Assembly (NCBI RefSeq): GCF_900105905.1
Contig: NZ_FNSV01000005.1
Span: 7,192,001 to 7,256,000 of the forward strand
Source of the DNA: Rhodococcus koreensis
GTDB lineage: Bacteria > Actinomycetota > Actinomycetes > Mycobacteriales > Mycobacteriaceae
DNA: 64,000 bases
Reading direction: 5' to 3'
A program made the translations under genes and the position numbers. Shown piece by piece: positions 41,414 to 48,908 of this stretch; within the stretch, counting starts at the first letter, position 1, and every line of letters begins with the position of its first letter. The notes below the pieces were generated by a model that was not told the origin of the DNA, searched no databases, and was given only the letters and a program-made list of their open reading frames with translations.

Positions 41414-41429
41414 GTCAACAGTTGTTGAC
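41414..41429. promoter_or_regulatory. TetR operator 2 in the tetR-monooxygenase intergenic region
   Basis: GTCAACAGTTGTTGAC: identical 7-bp arms to operator 1 with a GT centre; with flanking A/T the symmetry extends to 18 bases. It lies 32 bases before the monooxygenase ATG. Centres of the two sites are 44 bases apart, about four helical turns, so bound dimers would sit on the same face. Confidence 0.82.
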
Positions 41430-41461
41430 TTGCTGGGAACCTTTCGATCGGAGGCAACGTC

Positions 41462-42904
41462 ATGAAGCACATCGACGTGGTGGTGATCGGCGCGGGACCC
41501 ACCGGATGCATGCTCGCGGCCGAGTTGGCGACGGCGGGCCGATCCGTGACGGTGCTCGACAAACGCGCCGCGCCGTCGACCCTCAGCCGCGCATTCGGCG
41601 TCCACGCCCGCACTCTCGAACTGCTCGACGCCCGCGGACTCGCCGACCGTCTCGTGGCCACCGGTGCCGCCTCACCGGGCCTGAAACTGTGGCGCGGCGC
41701 AGCGCTGAACCTCGGGCGCCTGCGGTCCCGCTTCCCGTACGTCCTCGTCACCCCGCAGCAGAACGTCGACGCCCTCCTCGAGGCGCACGCCGGGGAGCGC
41801 GGCGCCGACTTCGTCCGGGGTTTCACCGTCACCGGTGTGGAGCAGGACGGGGACGGCGTCTGCGTTCACGGCCACGACGGTTCGGGACGCGCCGGCACGT
41901 TTCACGCGGCGTATGCGGTCGGTGCGGACGGCGCGCACAGCGTGGTGCGGACGTTGATCGGGCAGCCGTTCCCGGGCAAGGCCGTGCTGCGGTCGATCAT
42001 GCTCGCCGACGTCGAACTCGAGAACCCGCCGGACAACCTCGTGACCGTCAACGCCGTCCGCGACGGATTCGCCTTCATCGCGCCCTACGGCGACAACCTG
42101 TTTCGCGTGATCGCCTGGAATCGCAGCCACCAGGTGGACGACAGCGCCCCCGTGGACCGGGAGGAACTGCGTAGCACCATCCGACTCGCGATGGGCACGG
42201 ACTACGGACTCGGCGACGTGCGGTGGCAGTCGCGATTCCACAGCGACGAACGGCAGGTCCCGCAGTACCGGACGGGCCGGGTGTTCCTCGCAGGCGATGC
42301 CGCCCACGTGCATTCACCGGCGGGCGGCCAGGGGATGAACACCGGCATTCAGGACGCGATCAATCTCGGCTGGAAACTCGCGGCCGTTCTCGGCGGCGCG
42401 GACGACGCGGTGCTCGACACGTATCACTCCGAACGGCACCCGGTGGGGCGGCTGGTGCTGCGGTCGAGTGGTGCCACGATGCGCATGATGACCGTGCGGA
42501 CGTGGATTCTGCGGAAGCTCCGGAACGGCGCGGTGGCAGCGCTTCTCGGCATTCCGCCGATCGGCGACGCGGTGGCGCGGATGTTCTCGGGCATCGGTAT
42601 CGGCTACGGCCACGACGCCGGCGAGAGCGCTCTTGTGGGCCGACGGGCCGAGGACGTGCCCACCGACGCCGGCCGACTCTACGAGGTGCTGCGCTCGGGC
42701 GGGTTCGTCCTGGTCACCGAGCCGGGGGCGCCCGTTCCCTGCGGCATTCACGCGGTGACCCGGACCGATGCCGGGCCCGCACTGCTCGTCCGTCCCGACG
42801 GGTACGTCGCGTGGGCCGGCGACAGTGCGTCGGGGCTGTGGCGCCGCGCCCTGGAACGCTGGACCGCCCGCACCGCGATCGGGGCCGGGCCGGTCAGCCG
42901 GTGA
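41462..42904 (+). CDS. FAD-dependent class A monooxygenase
   Basis: A 480-residue aromatic/polyketide-type hydroxylase. The FAD dinucleotide site is VVVIGAGPTGCMLAAELATA, the mid DG motif is AYAVGADGAHSVVRTLIG, and the second FAD motif is VFLAGDAAHVHSPAGGQGMN. A C-terminal thioredoxin-like domain follows in degenerate form (GGFVLVTEPGAPV). GGAGG at 41450-41454 fixes the ATG at 41462. Relatives hydroxylate phenols, polyketides or rifamycins; the substrate cannot be assigned. It is controlled by the divergent TetR. Its last 11 bases overlap the convergent aminopeptidase gene. Confidence 0.88.
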   Translation: MKHIDVVVIGAGPTGCMLAAELATAGRSVTVLDKRAAPSTLSRAFGVHARTLELLDARGLADRLVATGAASPGLKLWRGAALNLGRLRSRFPYVLVTPQQNVDALLEAHAGERGADFVRGFTVTGVEQDGDGVCVHGHDGSGRAGTFHAAYAVGADGAHSVVRTLIGQPFPGKAVLRSIMLADVELENPPDNLVTVNAVRDGFAFIAPYGDNLFRVIAWNRSHQVDDSAPVDREELRSTIRLAMGTDYGLGDVRWQSRFHSDERQVPQYRTGRVFLAGDAAHVHSPAGGQGMNTGIQDAINLGWKLAAVLGGADDAVLDTYHSERHPVGRLVLRSSGATMRMMTVRTWILRKLRNGAVAALLGIPPIGDAVARMFSGIGIGYGHDAGESALVGRRAEDVPTDAGRLYEVLRSGGFVLVTEPGAPVPCGIHAVTRTDAGPALLVRPDGYVAWAGDSASGLWRRALERWTARTAIGAGPVSR

Positions 42905-45401
42905 CCTCCGAGCTGTTGAAGGCCTGCGCCCGCAGGTCCCGGGCGAGGTGATCCCGCTGCTCGAGCACCAGCCGGCGTAGCGCGGCGGGCGCATCGGTGT
43001 TGCTTGCGAGCCATTCGTCGGCGGCGTCGAGACCCGGCGCGGCCGGGAACAGCCCGACCACGATCCGCCGGGCGATCTCGATGCTGCGCGTCTCCCACAC
43101 CGAGCGGATCGCGGCGAAGTAGTCGGCGGCGTAGCCGGCGACGAGGTCGTGCCGGGCGCCTGCGCGGAATCCGGCGATGATCGCGCCGAGGTGGTCGTTG
43201 GACAGTGTGCGGTCGTGGAAGATCGTGTCCCAGGCCTTCGCCTTCACGTCCGGGTCCGGTCGTGAGAACGTCGCCCGCAGGTACGCGGTGCGGCCGGAAC
43301 CGGTGTCGTCGCGGCGCAGTTCACCGTCGAGGTCCGCGTCGTCGGCGTGCCCGGTGGCGGCGAGCGCGCCCCTCAGCGCCCACCGCAGGTCCGGGTCGAG
43401 CGACAACCCGGCCGGTGCCCGCCCGTCGGTGTCGAGCAGCGACCGGATGTCCTCCGCGCGACTGTCGTCCACCTCGGCGGCGGCCGCCACCGCACGTGCC
43501 CAGGCGAGTTGGCTCCCCGACGCAGGCGGGGCATCCCACAATGCACGCCACGTGTGGTCGAGCCACTCGCGACGAGCGGCGGCGCGCGCGGTCTCGGGCA
43601 GATAGTGCTCGATCGCGTACGGGGCGTTGGCCAGCACGGACGTGAGCAGGGTCAGGTGCGATTCCGCCGGGGAGAACCGCTGGGCCATCGACTGATACCG
43701 CTTCGCGCCCAGTTCGCTGTCGCGGGTCGTGTTCCACAGCGACGACCAGATCAGGCCACGCGCCAGCGGGTCCCGCACCCGGTCGAGGGACTGCTCGACG
43801 GTGCTCAGCGATCGATCGTCCAACCGCACCTTCGCATACGTCAGGTCGGCGTCGTTGAGCACCACGAGCGGCGCGTCGTCGAGGTCGATCGGGGTGCGGG
43901 CGACCGCGAGGTCGACTTCGACCCGCGCCGCGCACACGAGATCGCCGGCCGCGTCGAAGTCGTAGCGCCCCACGCCGAGCCGATGTGGGCGCGGATCGGT
44001 CTGCACGATCGCGGCGCGCCCGTCGGGGTCCCGTTCCAGACTCAGCGCGGACACCCCGGTGGTCTGCAACCAGGCGCGTGCCCAGCTCGTCAGGTCCCGG
44101 CCCGACGTCGCCGACAGCTCCGTCAGCAGATCCGTGAGGGTGGTGTTCCCGAACGCGTGGGCACGGAAGTAGCGGCGCGCCCCCTCGAAGAACGCCTCCC
44201 GCCCGGCGTACGCGACGAGTTGCTTGAGGACGCTGGCGCCCTTCGCATACGTGATGCCGTCGAAGTTCAGTTTCGCGGCCTCGAGGTCGACGATGTCCGC
44301 CACGATCGGATGCGTCGTCGGCAGCTGGTCCTGCAGGTACGCCCACGCCTTGCGGCGGTTGGCGAAGGCCACCCACGCGTCCGTCCACCGGGTGGCTTCC
44401 GCGTTCGCCAGGGCGCCCATGTAGTCGGCGAACGATTCCTTGAGCCACAGGTCGTCCCACCACACCATCGTCACGAGGTCGCCGAACCACATGTGGGCCA
44501 TCTCGTGCAGGATCGTGTTCGCGCGGCCCTCGTACTGGGAATCCGTGGCGGCGCCGCGGAACACGTACGCCTCGGTGAACGTCACGCAGCCCGGGTTCTC
44601 CATGGCCCCGAGGTTGTACTCGGGAACGAACACCTGGTCGTACTTGCCGAACGGGTACGGGTAGTCGAAGCCGTCCGCGAAGAAGCTCAGCCCCTGCCGG
44701 GTGATCTCGAAGATCGTGTCGGCGTCGAGGTACTGCGCGAGCGACGCCCGGCAGAGGACGCCCAGCGGGATCGTGAGATCGCCGCCGCTCCACGCCGAGT
44801 CCACCCGGTGGTACGGCCCGGCCACGACCGCGGTGATGTACGTGGAGATCGGCAGGGTCGGCGCGAACGTGACGACCTGCCCGCCGGTCGTGTCTTCCCG
44901 CTCGGCGACCTGCTGGTTGGAGATCACCTCCCACCCGTGCGGCGCGGTGACGACGAACGTGAACGGCGCCTTCAGGTCCGGCTGCTCGAAGCACGCGAAC
45001 ACCCGCCGCGCGTCCGCCGGTTCGTACTGCGTGTAGAGGTACGTCCGGTCGTCGGCCGGGTCGAGGAACCGGTGCAGTCCCTCACCGGAACGGCTGTATT
45101 CGCCCCGGGCGGCGACCGTCACGACGTTCGATTCCCGCAGCCCGGTCAACGCGATGCGGGCGCCGTCGTAGTCGACGGGGACGCCGGCGCCGTTGACGGT
45201 CACCGATTCCACGCCGGCCCCGAGGAAGTCGAGCCAGGTCGTGGACGCGCTCGCGGTGAACTCGACGGTGGTCGTGGTCGCGAACGTCCCGACCTCCGGG
45301 TCGACGGCGCCGAGTATGTCCAGTTCCACCCGATAGCCGAGAACCTCGATCGCGCGGGAACGTTCGGCGGTTTCGGCTCGGGTCAGGTTCGCGGTGCTCA
45401 C
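42894..45401 (-). CDS. pepN: Aminopeptidase N (M1 family)
   Basis: An 835-residue zinc metallopeptidase that removes N-terminal residues from peptides in the cytosol. The start is GTG 45401 (MSTANLTRAETAERSRAIEV). The substrate-binding exopeptidase motif is GAMENPGCVTF, and the zinc site is HEMAHMWFGDLV with the downstream Glu in WLKESFADYMGALANAEA. A C-terminal helical ERAP1-like domain begins at about 520. Domain order and length match actinobacterial PepN. It is convergent with, and overlaps, the monooxygenase gene. The transporter gene lies 37 bases away on the same strand, upstream of it. Confidence 0.93.
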   Translation of the reverse strand: MSTANLTRAETAERSRAIEVLGYRVELDILGAVDPEVGTFATTTTVEFTASASTTWLDFLGAGVESVTVNGAGVPVDYDGARIALTGLRESNVVTVAARGEYSRSGEGLHRFLDPADDRTYLYTQYEPADARRVFACFEQPDLKAPFTFVVTAPHGWEVISNQQVAEREDTTGGQVVTFAPTLPISTYITAVVAGPYHRVDSAWSGGDLTIPLGVLCRASLAQYLDADTIFEITRQGLSFFADGFDYPYPFGKYDQVFVPEYNLGAMENPGCVTFTEAYVFRGAATDSQYEGRANTILHEMAHMWFGDLVTMVWWDDLWLKESFADYMGALANAEATRWTDAWVAFANRRKAWAYLQDQLPTTHPIVADIVDLEAAKLNFDGITYAKGASVLKQLVAYAGREAFFEGARRYFRAHAFGNTTLTDLLTELSATSGRDLTSWARAWLQTTGVSALSLERDPDGRAAIVQTDPRPHRLGVGRYDFDAAGDLVCAARVEVDLAVARTPIDLDDAPLVVLNDADLTYAKVRLDDRSLSTVEQSLDRVRDPLARGLIWSSLWNTTRDSELGAKRYQSMAQRFSPAESHLTLLTSVLANAPYAIEHYLPETARAAARREWLDHTWRALWDAPPASGSQLAWARAVAAAAEVDDSRAEDIRSLLDTDGRAPAGLSLDPDLRWALRGALAATGHADDADLDGELRRDDTGSGRTAYLRATFSRPDPDVKAKAWDTIFHDRTLSNDHLGAIIAGFRAGARHDLVAGYAADYFAAIRSVWETRSIEIARRIVVGLFPAAPGLDAADEWLASNTDAPAALRRLVLEQRDHLARDLRAQAFNSSEVTG

Positions 45402-45438
45402 GGGTCGATCCTGCCAGCCGGGCCCGTCGTCCGTGCCG

Positions 45439-46293
45439 CTACCGGTTGCCCAGCACGGATCCGACGCCCGCCGCGACGACGAGCGCGATCGCGGCGAGCG
45501 ACTGCAGTCCGAGGACCTGCCCGAGCACGATCACCCCGGCGAGGGTCGCGGCCGCCGGTTCCAGCGCGATGAGTACGGCGAACACCTTCTTGCTCATCAC
45601 CTGCAGCGCCCGCAGTTCGAGCGAGTACGGAATTACCGAGGACAGCAAGGCCACCACCGCGCCGACGGCCAGGATCCGGGGGTCGAACAGCGCGGTGCCG
45701 CCCGAAACAGCGCCGAGCGGAATCGTCAGCACCGCTGCGACGATGCTCGCCCCGGCCAGGCCGTCCGCGCTGGGTACCCTCGCGGCGAGGTGTGAGCCGG
45801 CGACGATGTAGCCGGCCCAGGCCGTGCCGGCGACGAGCGCGAACCCCACCCCCACGAGGTCGAGGGGCTCGGCGCCCGAGTTCTCGCGCAGACCGAGCAG
45901 GACCACGCCGGTCAGCGCCGCGAGCACCCACACGCCGTCCTGCAGTCTCCGCGACAGCACGGCGGCGAGGGTGAGCGGACCCAGGAATTCGATGGTGACC
46001 GCGGTGCCGAGCGGGAGCCGCGCGAGGGCCTCGTAGAACGCCGAGTTCATCACGGCGAGCGCCACTCCGAGTGCGAGAACACCCTGCCGCTGCGTGCGTG
46101 TCCACCGTCGCCACCGCGGCCGCACGATCACCCCGAGGATGATCGCCGCGATCGTCAGGCGCAGCGACACGGCGCCGCCTGCGCCGACCGCATCGAACAG
46201 GGTGCTCGCGAACGCGGCACCGAACTGGACGGACAGCACCGATCCGAGGACCGAGACGACGGGGAGAAGTTGACTGCGCGGTTCGGCTGTCAC
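45439..46293 (-). CDS. EamA/RhtA-type transporter
   Basis: A 284-residue protein with about ten membrane helices in two EamA repeats. It starts at GTG 46293 (MTAEPRSQLLPVVSVLGSVL). LPLGTAVTIEFLGPLTLAAV and VIPYSLELRALQVMSKKVFA are typical of RhtA-like threonine/homoserine exporters, although substrate assignments within this family are weak. It sits between the crotonase and aminopeptidase genes on the same strand, with short gaps on both sides, so it may share their transcript. Confidence 0.87.
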   Translation of the reverse strand: MTAEPRSQLLPVVSVLGSVLSVQFGAAFASTLFDAVGAGGAVSLRLTIAAIILGVIVRPRWRRWTRTQRQGVLALGVALAVMNSAFYEALARLPLGTAVTIEFLGPLTLAAVLSRRLQDGVWVLAALTGVVLLGLRENSGAEPLDLVGVGFALVAGTAWAGYIVAGSHLAARVPSADGLAGASIVAAVLTIPLGAVSGGTALFDPRILAVGAVVALLSSVIPYSLELRALQVMSKKVFAVLIALEPAAATLAGVIVLGQVLGLQSLAAIALVVAAGVGSVLGNR

Positions 46294-46312
46294 GGGTGTG
46301 CGCTGCCCGGGG

Positions 46313-47113
46313 TCACCGGCCGGTGAAGTTCGGAGTGCGGCGGTCGAGCATCGCGCCGACGGCCTCGTGATGGTCCGCGGTGTGGTGGGCGAGCGACTGC
46401 ATGGCCGCAGACAGTTCGAGGAGGCTCTCGAGGCTCTGGTGACGGCCCTCGCGCAGCAGTTTCTTGGTCATCCGCAGCACCTGCGGCGGGTTGACCGCCA
46501 CCCGGTCGGCGAGTGCCCGTGCCGCGTCGAGGAGTTCCCCGGGTTCGACGACCTGCGAGACGAGTCCCCATTCGAGCGCCTTCGCGGCGTCGATCGCGTC
46601 GCCGGTGAACGCCATCTCGCTGGCCCGCGCCATCCCGACCGCCTGCGGAAGGAACCAGGCGCCGCCGTCGCCGGGAACGAGTCCGACCTTGACGAAGCTC
46701 TCGGCGAACACGGCGGCCGTGGAGGCGATCCGCATGTCGCACATCAGCGACAGGTCGCAGCCGGCGCCGATCGCGGGTCCGTTGACGGCGGCGATGGTCG
46801 GCACCTCGCAGTGGTAGAGCGCGAGCGGGATGCGCTGGATGCCGTGCCGGTAGCCCTGACGCAGGTCGGCGGGGGAGCCGCCGAACATTCCCGCGCGGTC
46901 GCGCATGTGCTTGACGTTGCCGCCGGAGGAGAACGCCGAACCGGCACCGGTGACGATCGCGGCGCGCACACTGGGATCACCGTTGACGTCGGCCACCGCA
47001 TTCTCCAGCGCCTCGATCACGTCCGGCTCGGAGATGGGATTGCGGGCCTCCGGGCGGTTGAGCGTCCAGGTGACGATGTCGCCTTCGCGGGTGGTGAGCA
47101 CGGCGTCGGTCAT
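46313..47113 (-). CDS. Enoyl-CoA hydratase/isomerase family protein (crotonase fold)
   Basis: A 266-residue crotonase (MTDAVLTTREGDIVTWTLNR). The oxyanion-hole segments are SSGGNVKHM and AIGAGCDLSLMCDMR. At the first catalytic Glu position of hydratases (GGGxEL) it has Asp (GAGCDL), and at the second (PExxxG) it has FAESFVKVGLVPGDGGAW. The FVKVGLVP-GG block resembles PaaG-type isomerases more than true hydratases. It may isomerise or otherwise transform an enoyl-CoA rather than hydrate it. A short-chain dehydrogenase gene lies 57 bases upstream on the same strand. Confidence 0.86.
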   Translation of the reverse strand: MTDAVLTTREGDIVTWTLNRPEARNPISEPDVIEALENAVADVNGDPSVRAAIVTGAGSAFSSGGNVKHMRDRAGMFGGSPADLRQGYRHGIQRIPLALYHCEVPTIAAVNGPAIGAGCDLSLMCDMRIASTAAVFAESFVKVGLVPGDGGAWFLPQAVGMARASEMAFTGDAIDAAKALEWGLVSQVVEPGELLDAARALADRVAVNPPQVLRMTKKLLREGRHQSLESLLELSAAMQSLAHHTADHHEAVGAMLDRRTPNFTGR

Positions 47114-47170
47114 GGACGACTCCCTCGGGTGTGAGCGCGGATTCGAGACCGTCCCAGTCTGTCATTGCGC

Positions 47171-48025
47171 TCAGATGCCGGTGCGCCGTACCAGTGCGTC
47201 GGTGGCGGACGGCGCGAACGTGCCGAGTAGCCGGAACAATTCGGCGTAACTGGGGAGCAGTTCGATCGGGCGGGTGCGCACCGCCGTGACGAACCATTCC
47301 GCCGCCTGCTCGGGAGTCAGTGCCGCCATCGCGTCGTAGTCCGCGGTGGGCGCGATCATCGGAGTGCGGACCAAGGGGAAGTCGAGGGTGGTCACCGAGA
47401 TCCCGCGGTCGCGCAGTTCGGCGCCGAGGCTGCGGCCGAACGCGCCGACGGCCGCCTTGGACGCGTGGTAGGCGGAGAACTTGGGCATGACCCCGGCCGG
47501 CACACCCCACGTCGCGACGTTGATGACGTGCCCCTCGCCGCGCTCGAGCATCGACGGGAGCAACTTCAGGGTCAGCCGCGTCGAGCCGAAGTAGTTGACG
47601 GCCATGGTGCGTTCGAAGTCGTGGAAGCGGTCCAGCGAGTCCTCCACGGTCCGCCGGATCGACCGTCCGGCGTTGTTGACGAGAACGTCGACGGGTCCGA
47701 TCTCCCCGAGCACCCGCGCGACGAGGGCGTCGACGGACTCCGGGTCCGTGAGGTCGCACGGGACGGCGTGGGCGTCGCAACCCGATCGCAGGATGTCGTC
47801 GCGCACCGACTCGAGGGCGTCGGAGCCGCGGGCGACGAGGACGACCTCCGCGCCGAGGGTCGCGAGCCGGCGTGCCGCCGCTTCGCCGACGCCCGAGGAA
47901 CCGCCGGTGACGAGGATCCGCTTCCCGGCGATGGTGTGGCCGGTTCCCGGGACCAGTCGGGCTGCCAGGGTGCGCGGGGTGGGGAGTGGGTTGAGCGCGG
48001 CCTGGGTGAGCATCTGTCGGATCAC
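47171..48025 (-). CDS. Short-chain dehydrogenase/reductase
   Basis: A 284-residue SDR. The N-terminal extension (1-30) is followed by the NAD(P) motif RILVTGGSSGVGEAAARRLA, then VLVNNAGRSI and the catalytic Tyr/Lys in SAYHASKAAVGAFG. The C-terminal extension (RTRPIELLPSYAELFRLLGT) is like membrane-associated lipid SDRs of mycobacteria. It starts at GTG 48025 (or the in-frame ATG at 48013). It is divergent from the carboxylase/dehydrogenase operon across 91 bases that contain an 18-bp palindrome, so both are probably controlled together; the role may be oxidation of an alcohol entering that pathway. Confidence 0.88.
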   Translation of the reverse strand: MIRQMLTQAALNPLPTPRTLAARLVPGTGHTIAGKRILVTGGSSGVGEAAARRLATLGAEVVLVARGSDALESVRDDILRSGCDAHAVPCDLTDPESVDALVARVLGEIGPVDVLVNNAGRSIRRTVEDSLDRFHDFERTMAVNYFGSTRLTLKLLPSMLERGEGHVINVATWGVPAGVMPKFSAYHASKAAVGAFGRSLGAELRDRGISVTTLDFPLVRTPMIAPTADYDAMAALTPEQAAEWFVTAVRTRPIELLPSYAELFRLLGTFAPSATDALVRRTGI

Positions 48026-48069
48026 GTGACCAGGATGTCAGCTCGCCGAGCGATGCGCAGCCAAATAAC

Positions 48070-48087
48070 AATCAATCGTGCTTGCTT
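48070..48087. promoter_or_regulatory. 18-bp degenerate palindrome between the SDR and the acyl-CoA operon
   Basis: AATCAATCGTGCTTGCTT fits AAnCAAnC-nn-GnTTGnTT, with 6 of 8 non-central positions per arm paired. It lies 45 bases from the SDR start and 30 from the operon start, overlapping both likely promoters. The TetR at the operon end is the obvious candidate to bind it. Confidence 0.6.
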
Positions 48088-48116
48088 TTTTATCGGGTCG
48101 GTGTGATGCTGGTCGC

Positions 48117-48908
48117 ATGGCTGAACTGCAGAGGTTCATCGATGATCTGTGCGCCGAGAGCGACTCGCTGGACGCGCTCGTCGCCGACCTCCCCGACACC
48201 CGCTGGGCCGATCCGACACCGGCCGAGGGCTGGACCATCGCCCACCAGATCGGGCATCTGCTGTGGACCGACGAGGCCGCGCTGCTGGCGATCACCGACC
48301 CCGACGGCTTCACCGAGCAGCTGACGGTGGCCGCCGCGAACCCCGGTGGATTCGTCGACGCCGGCGCCGCCGAACACGCCCGGCGCGCACCCGCGGAACT
48401 CCTGGCGGCGTGGCGTTCGGCCCGAACACGGCTCGCGGAGGCCCTCCTGGCCGTGCCGCCGGGACAGAAGATCCTCTGGTACGGCCCGCCGATGAAGGCG
48501 GCGTCGATGGCTACCGCCCGGTTGATGGAAACCTGGGCGCACGGCCAGGACGTCGCCGACGCGCTCAGAGTGCCGCGCAAACCCACCGAGCGGTTGAAGA
48601 GCATCGCCCACCTCGGCGTCCGCACCCGCGACTTCGCCTACGCCGTCAACGAACTCGCCCCGCCCGCGGAGGAGTTCCGCGTGGAACTCACCGCCCCCGA
48701 CGGAGTGTCCGTCTGGACGTGGGGTCCCGAGGGCGCCGCGCAGAAGGTCACCGGACCCGCCGAGGACTTCTGCCTCCTCGTCACCCAGCGCGCGAACCGT
48801 GCCGACCTCGCCATCGCGGCCACCGGCGCGGACGCCGACGCGTGGCTGAACATCGCTCAGGCCTTCGCGGGCCCGGCGGGCGGCGGCCGTCAGGCGGGAA
48901 CCCGATGA
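48117..48908 (+). CDS. TIGR03084-type, maleylpyruvate-isomerase-like metal-binding protein
   Basis: A 263-residue DinB-like helix-bundle protein (MAELQRFIDDLCAESDSLDA). The metal-site histidines appear as WTIAHQIGHLLWTDE and METWAHGQDVADAL, the pattern of mycothiol-dependent maleylpyruvate isomerase-like proteins. The C-terminal domain begins at about 180 (FRVELTAPDGVSVWTWGPEG). The family occurs mainly in mycothiol-producing actinobacteria; its reaction is unknown. The ATG at 48117 is the first start after the operator region. The stop overlaps the next ATG (ATGA), making it the first gene of the acyl-CoA operon. Confidence 0.83.
   Translation: MAELQRFIDDLCAESDSLDALVADLPDTRWADPTPAEGWTIAHQIGHLLWTDEAALLAITDPDGFTEQLTVAAANPGGFVDAGAAEHARRAPAELLAAWRSARTRLAEALLAVPPGQKILWYGPPMKAASMATARLMETWAHGQDVADALRVPRKPTERLKSIAHLGVRTRDFAYAVNELAPPAEEFRVELTAPDGVSVWTWGPEGAAQKVTGPAEDFCLLVTQRANRADLAIAATGADADAWLNIAQAFAGPAGGGRQAGTR

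Noticed and set aside
48149..48900. Frame extending the AtuA-like protein upstream to 48149
   Set aside because: The upstream part is Arg/Gly-rich shadow sequence inside the TIGR03084 gene; the ATG at 48905 with ATGA overlap matches the family start.
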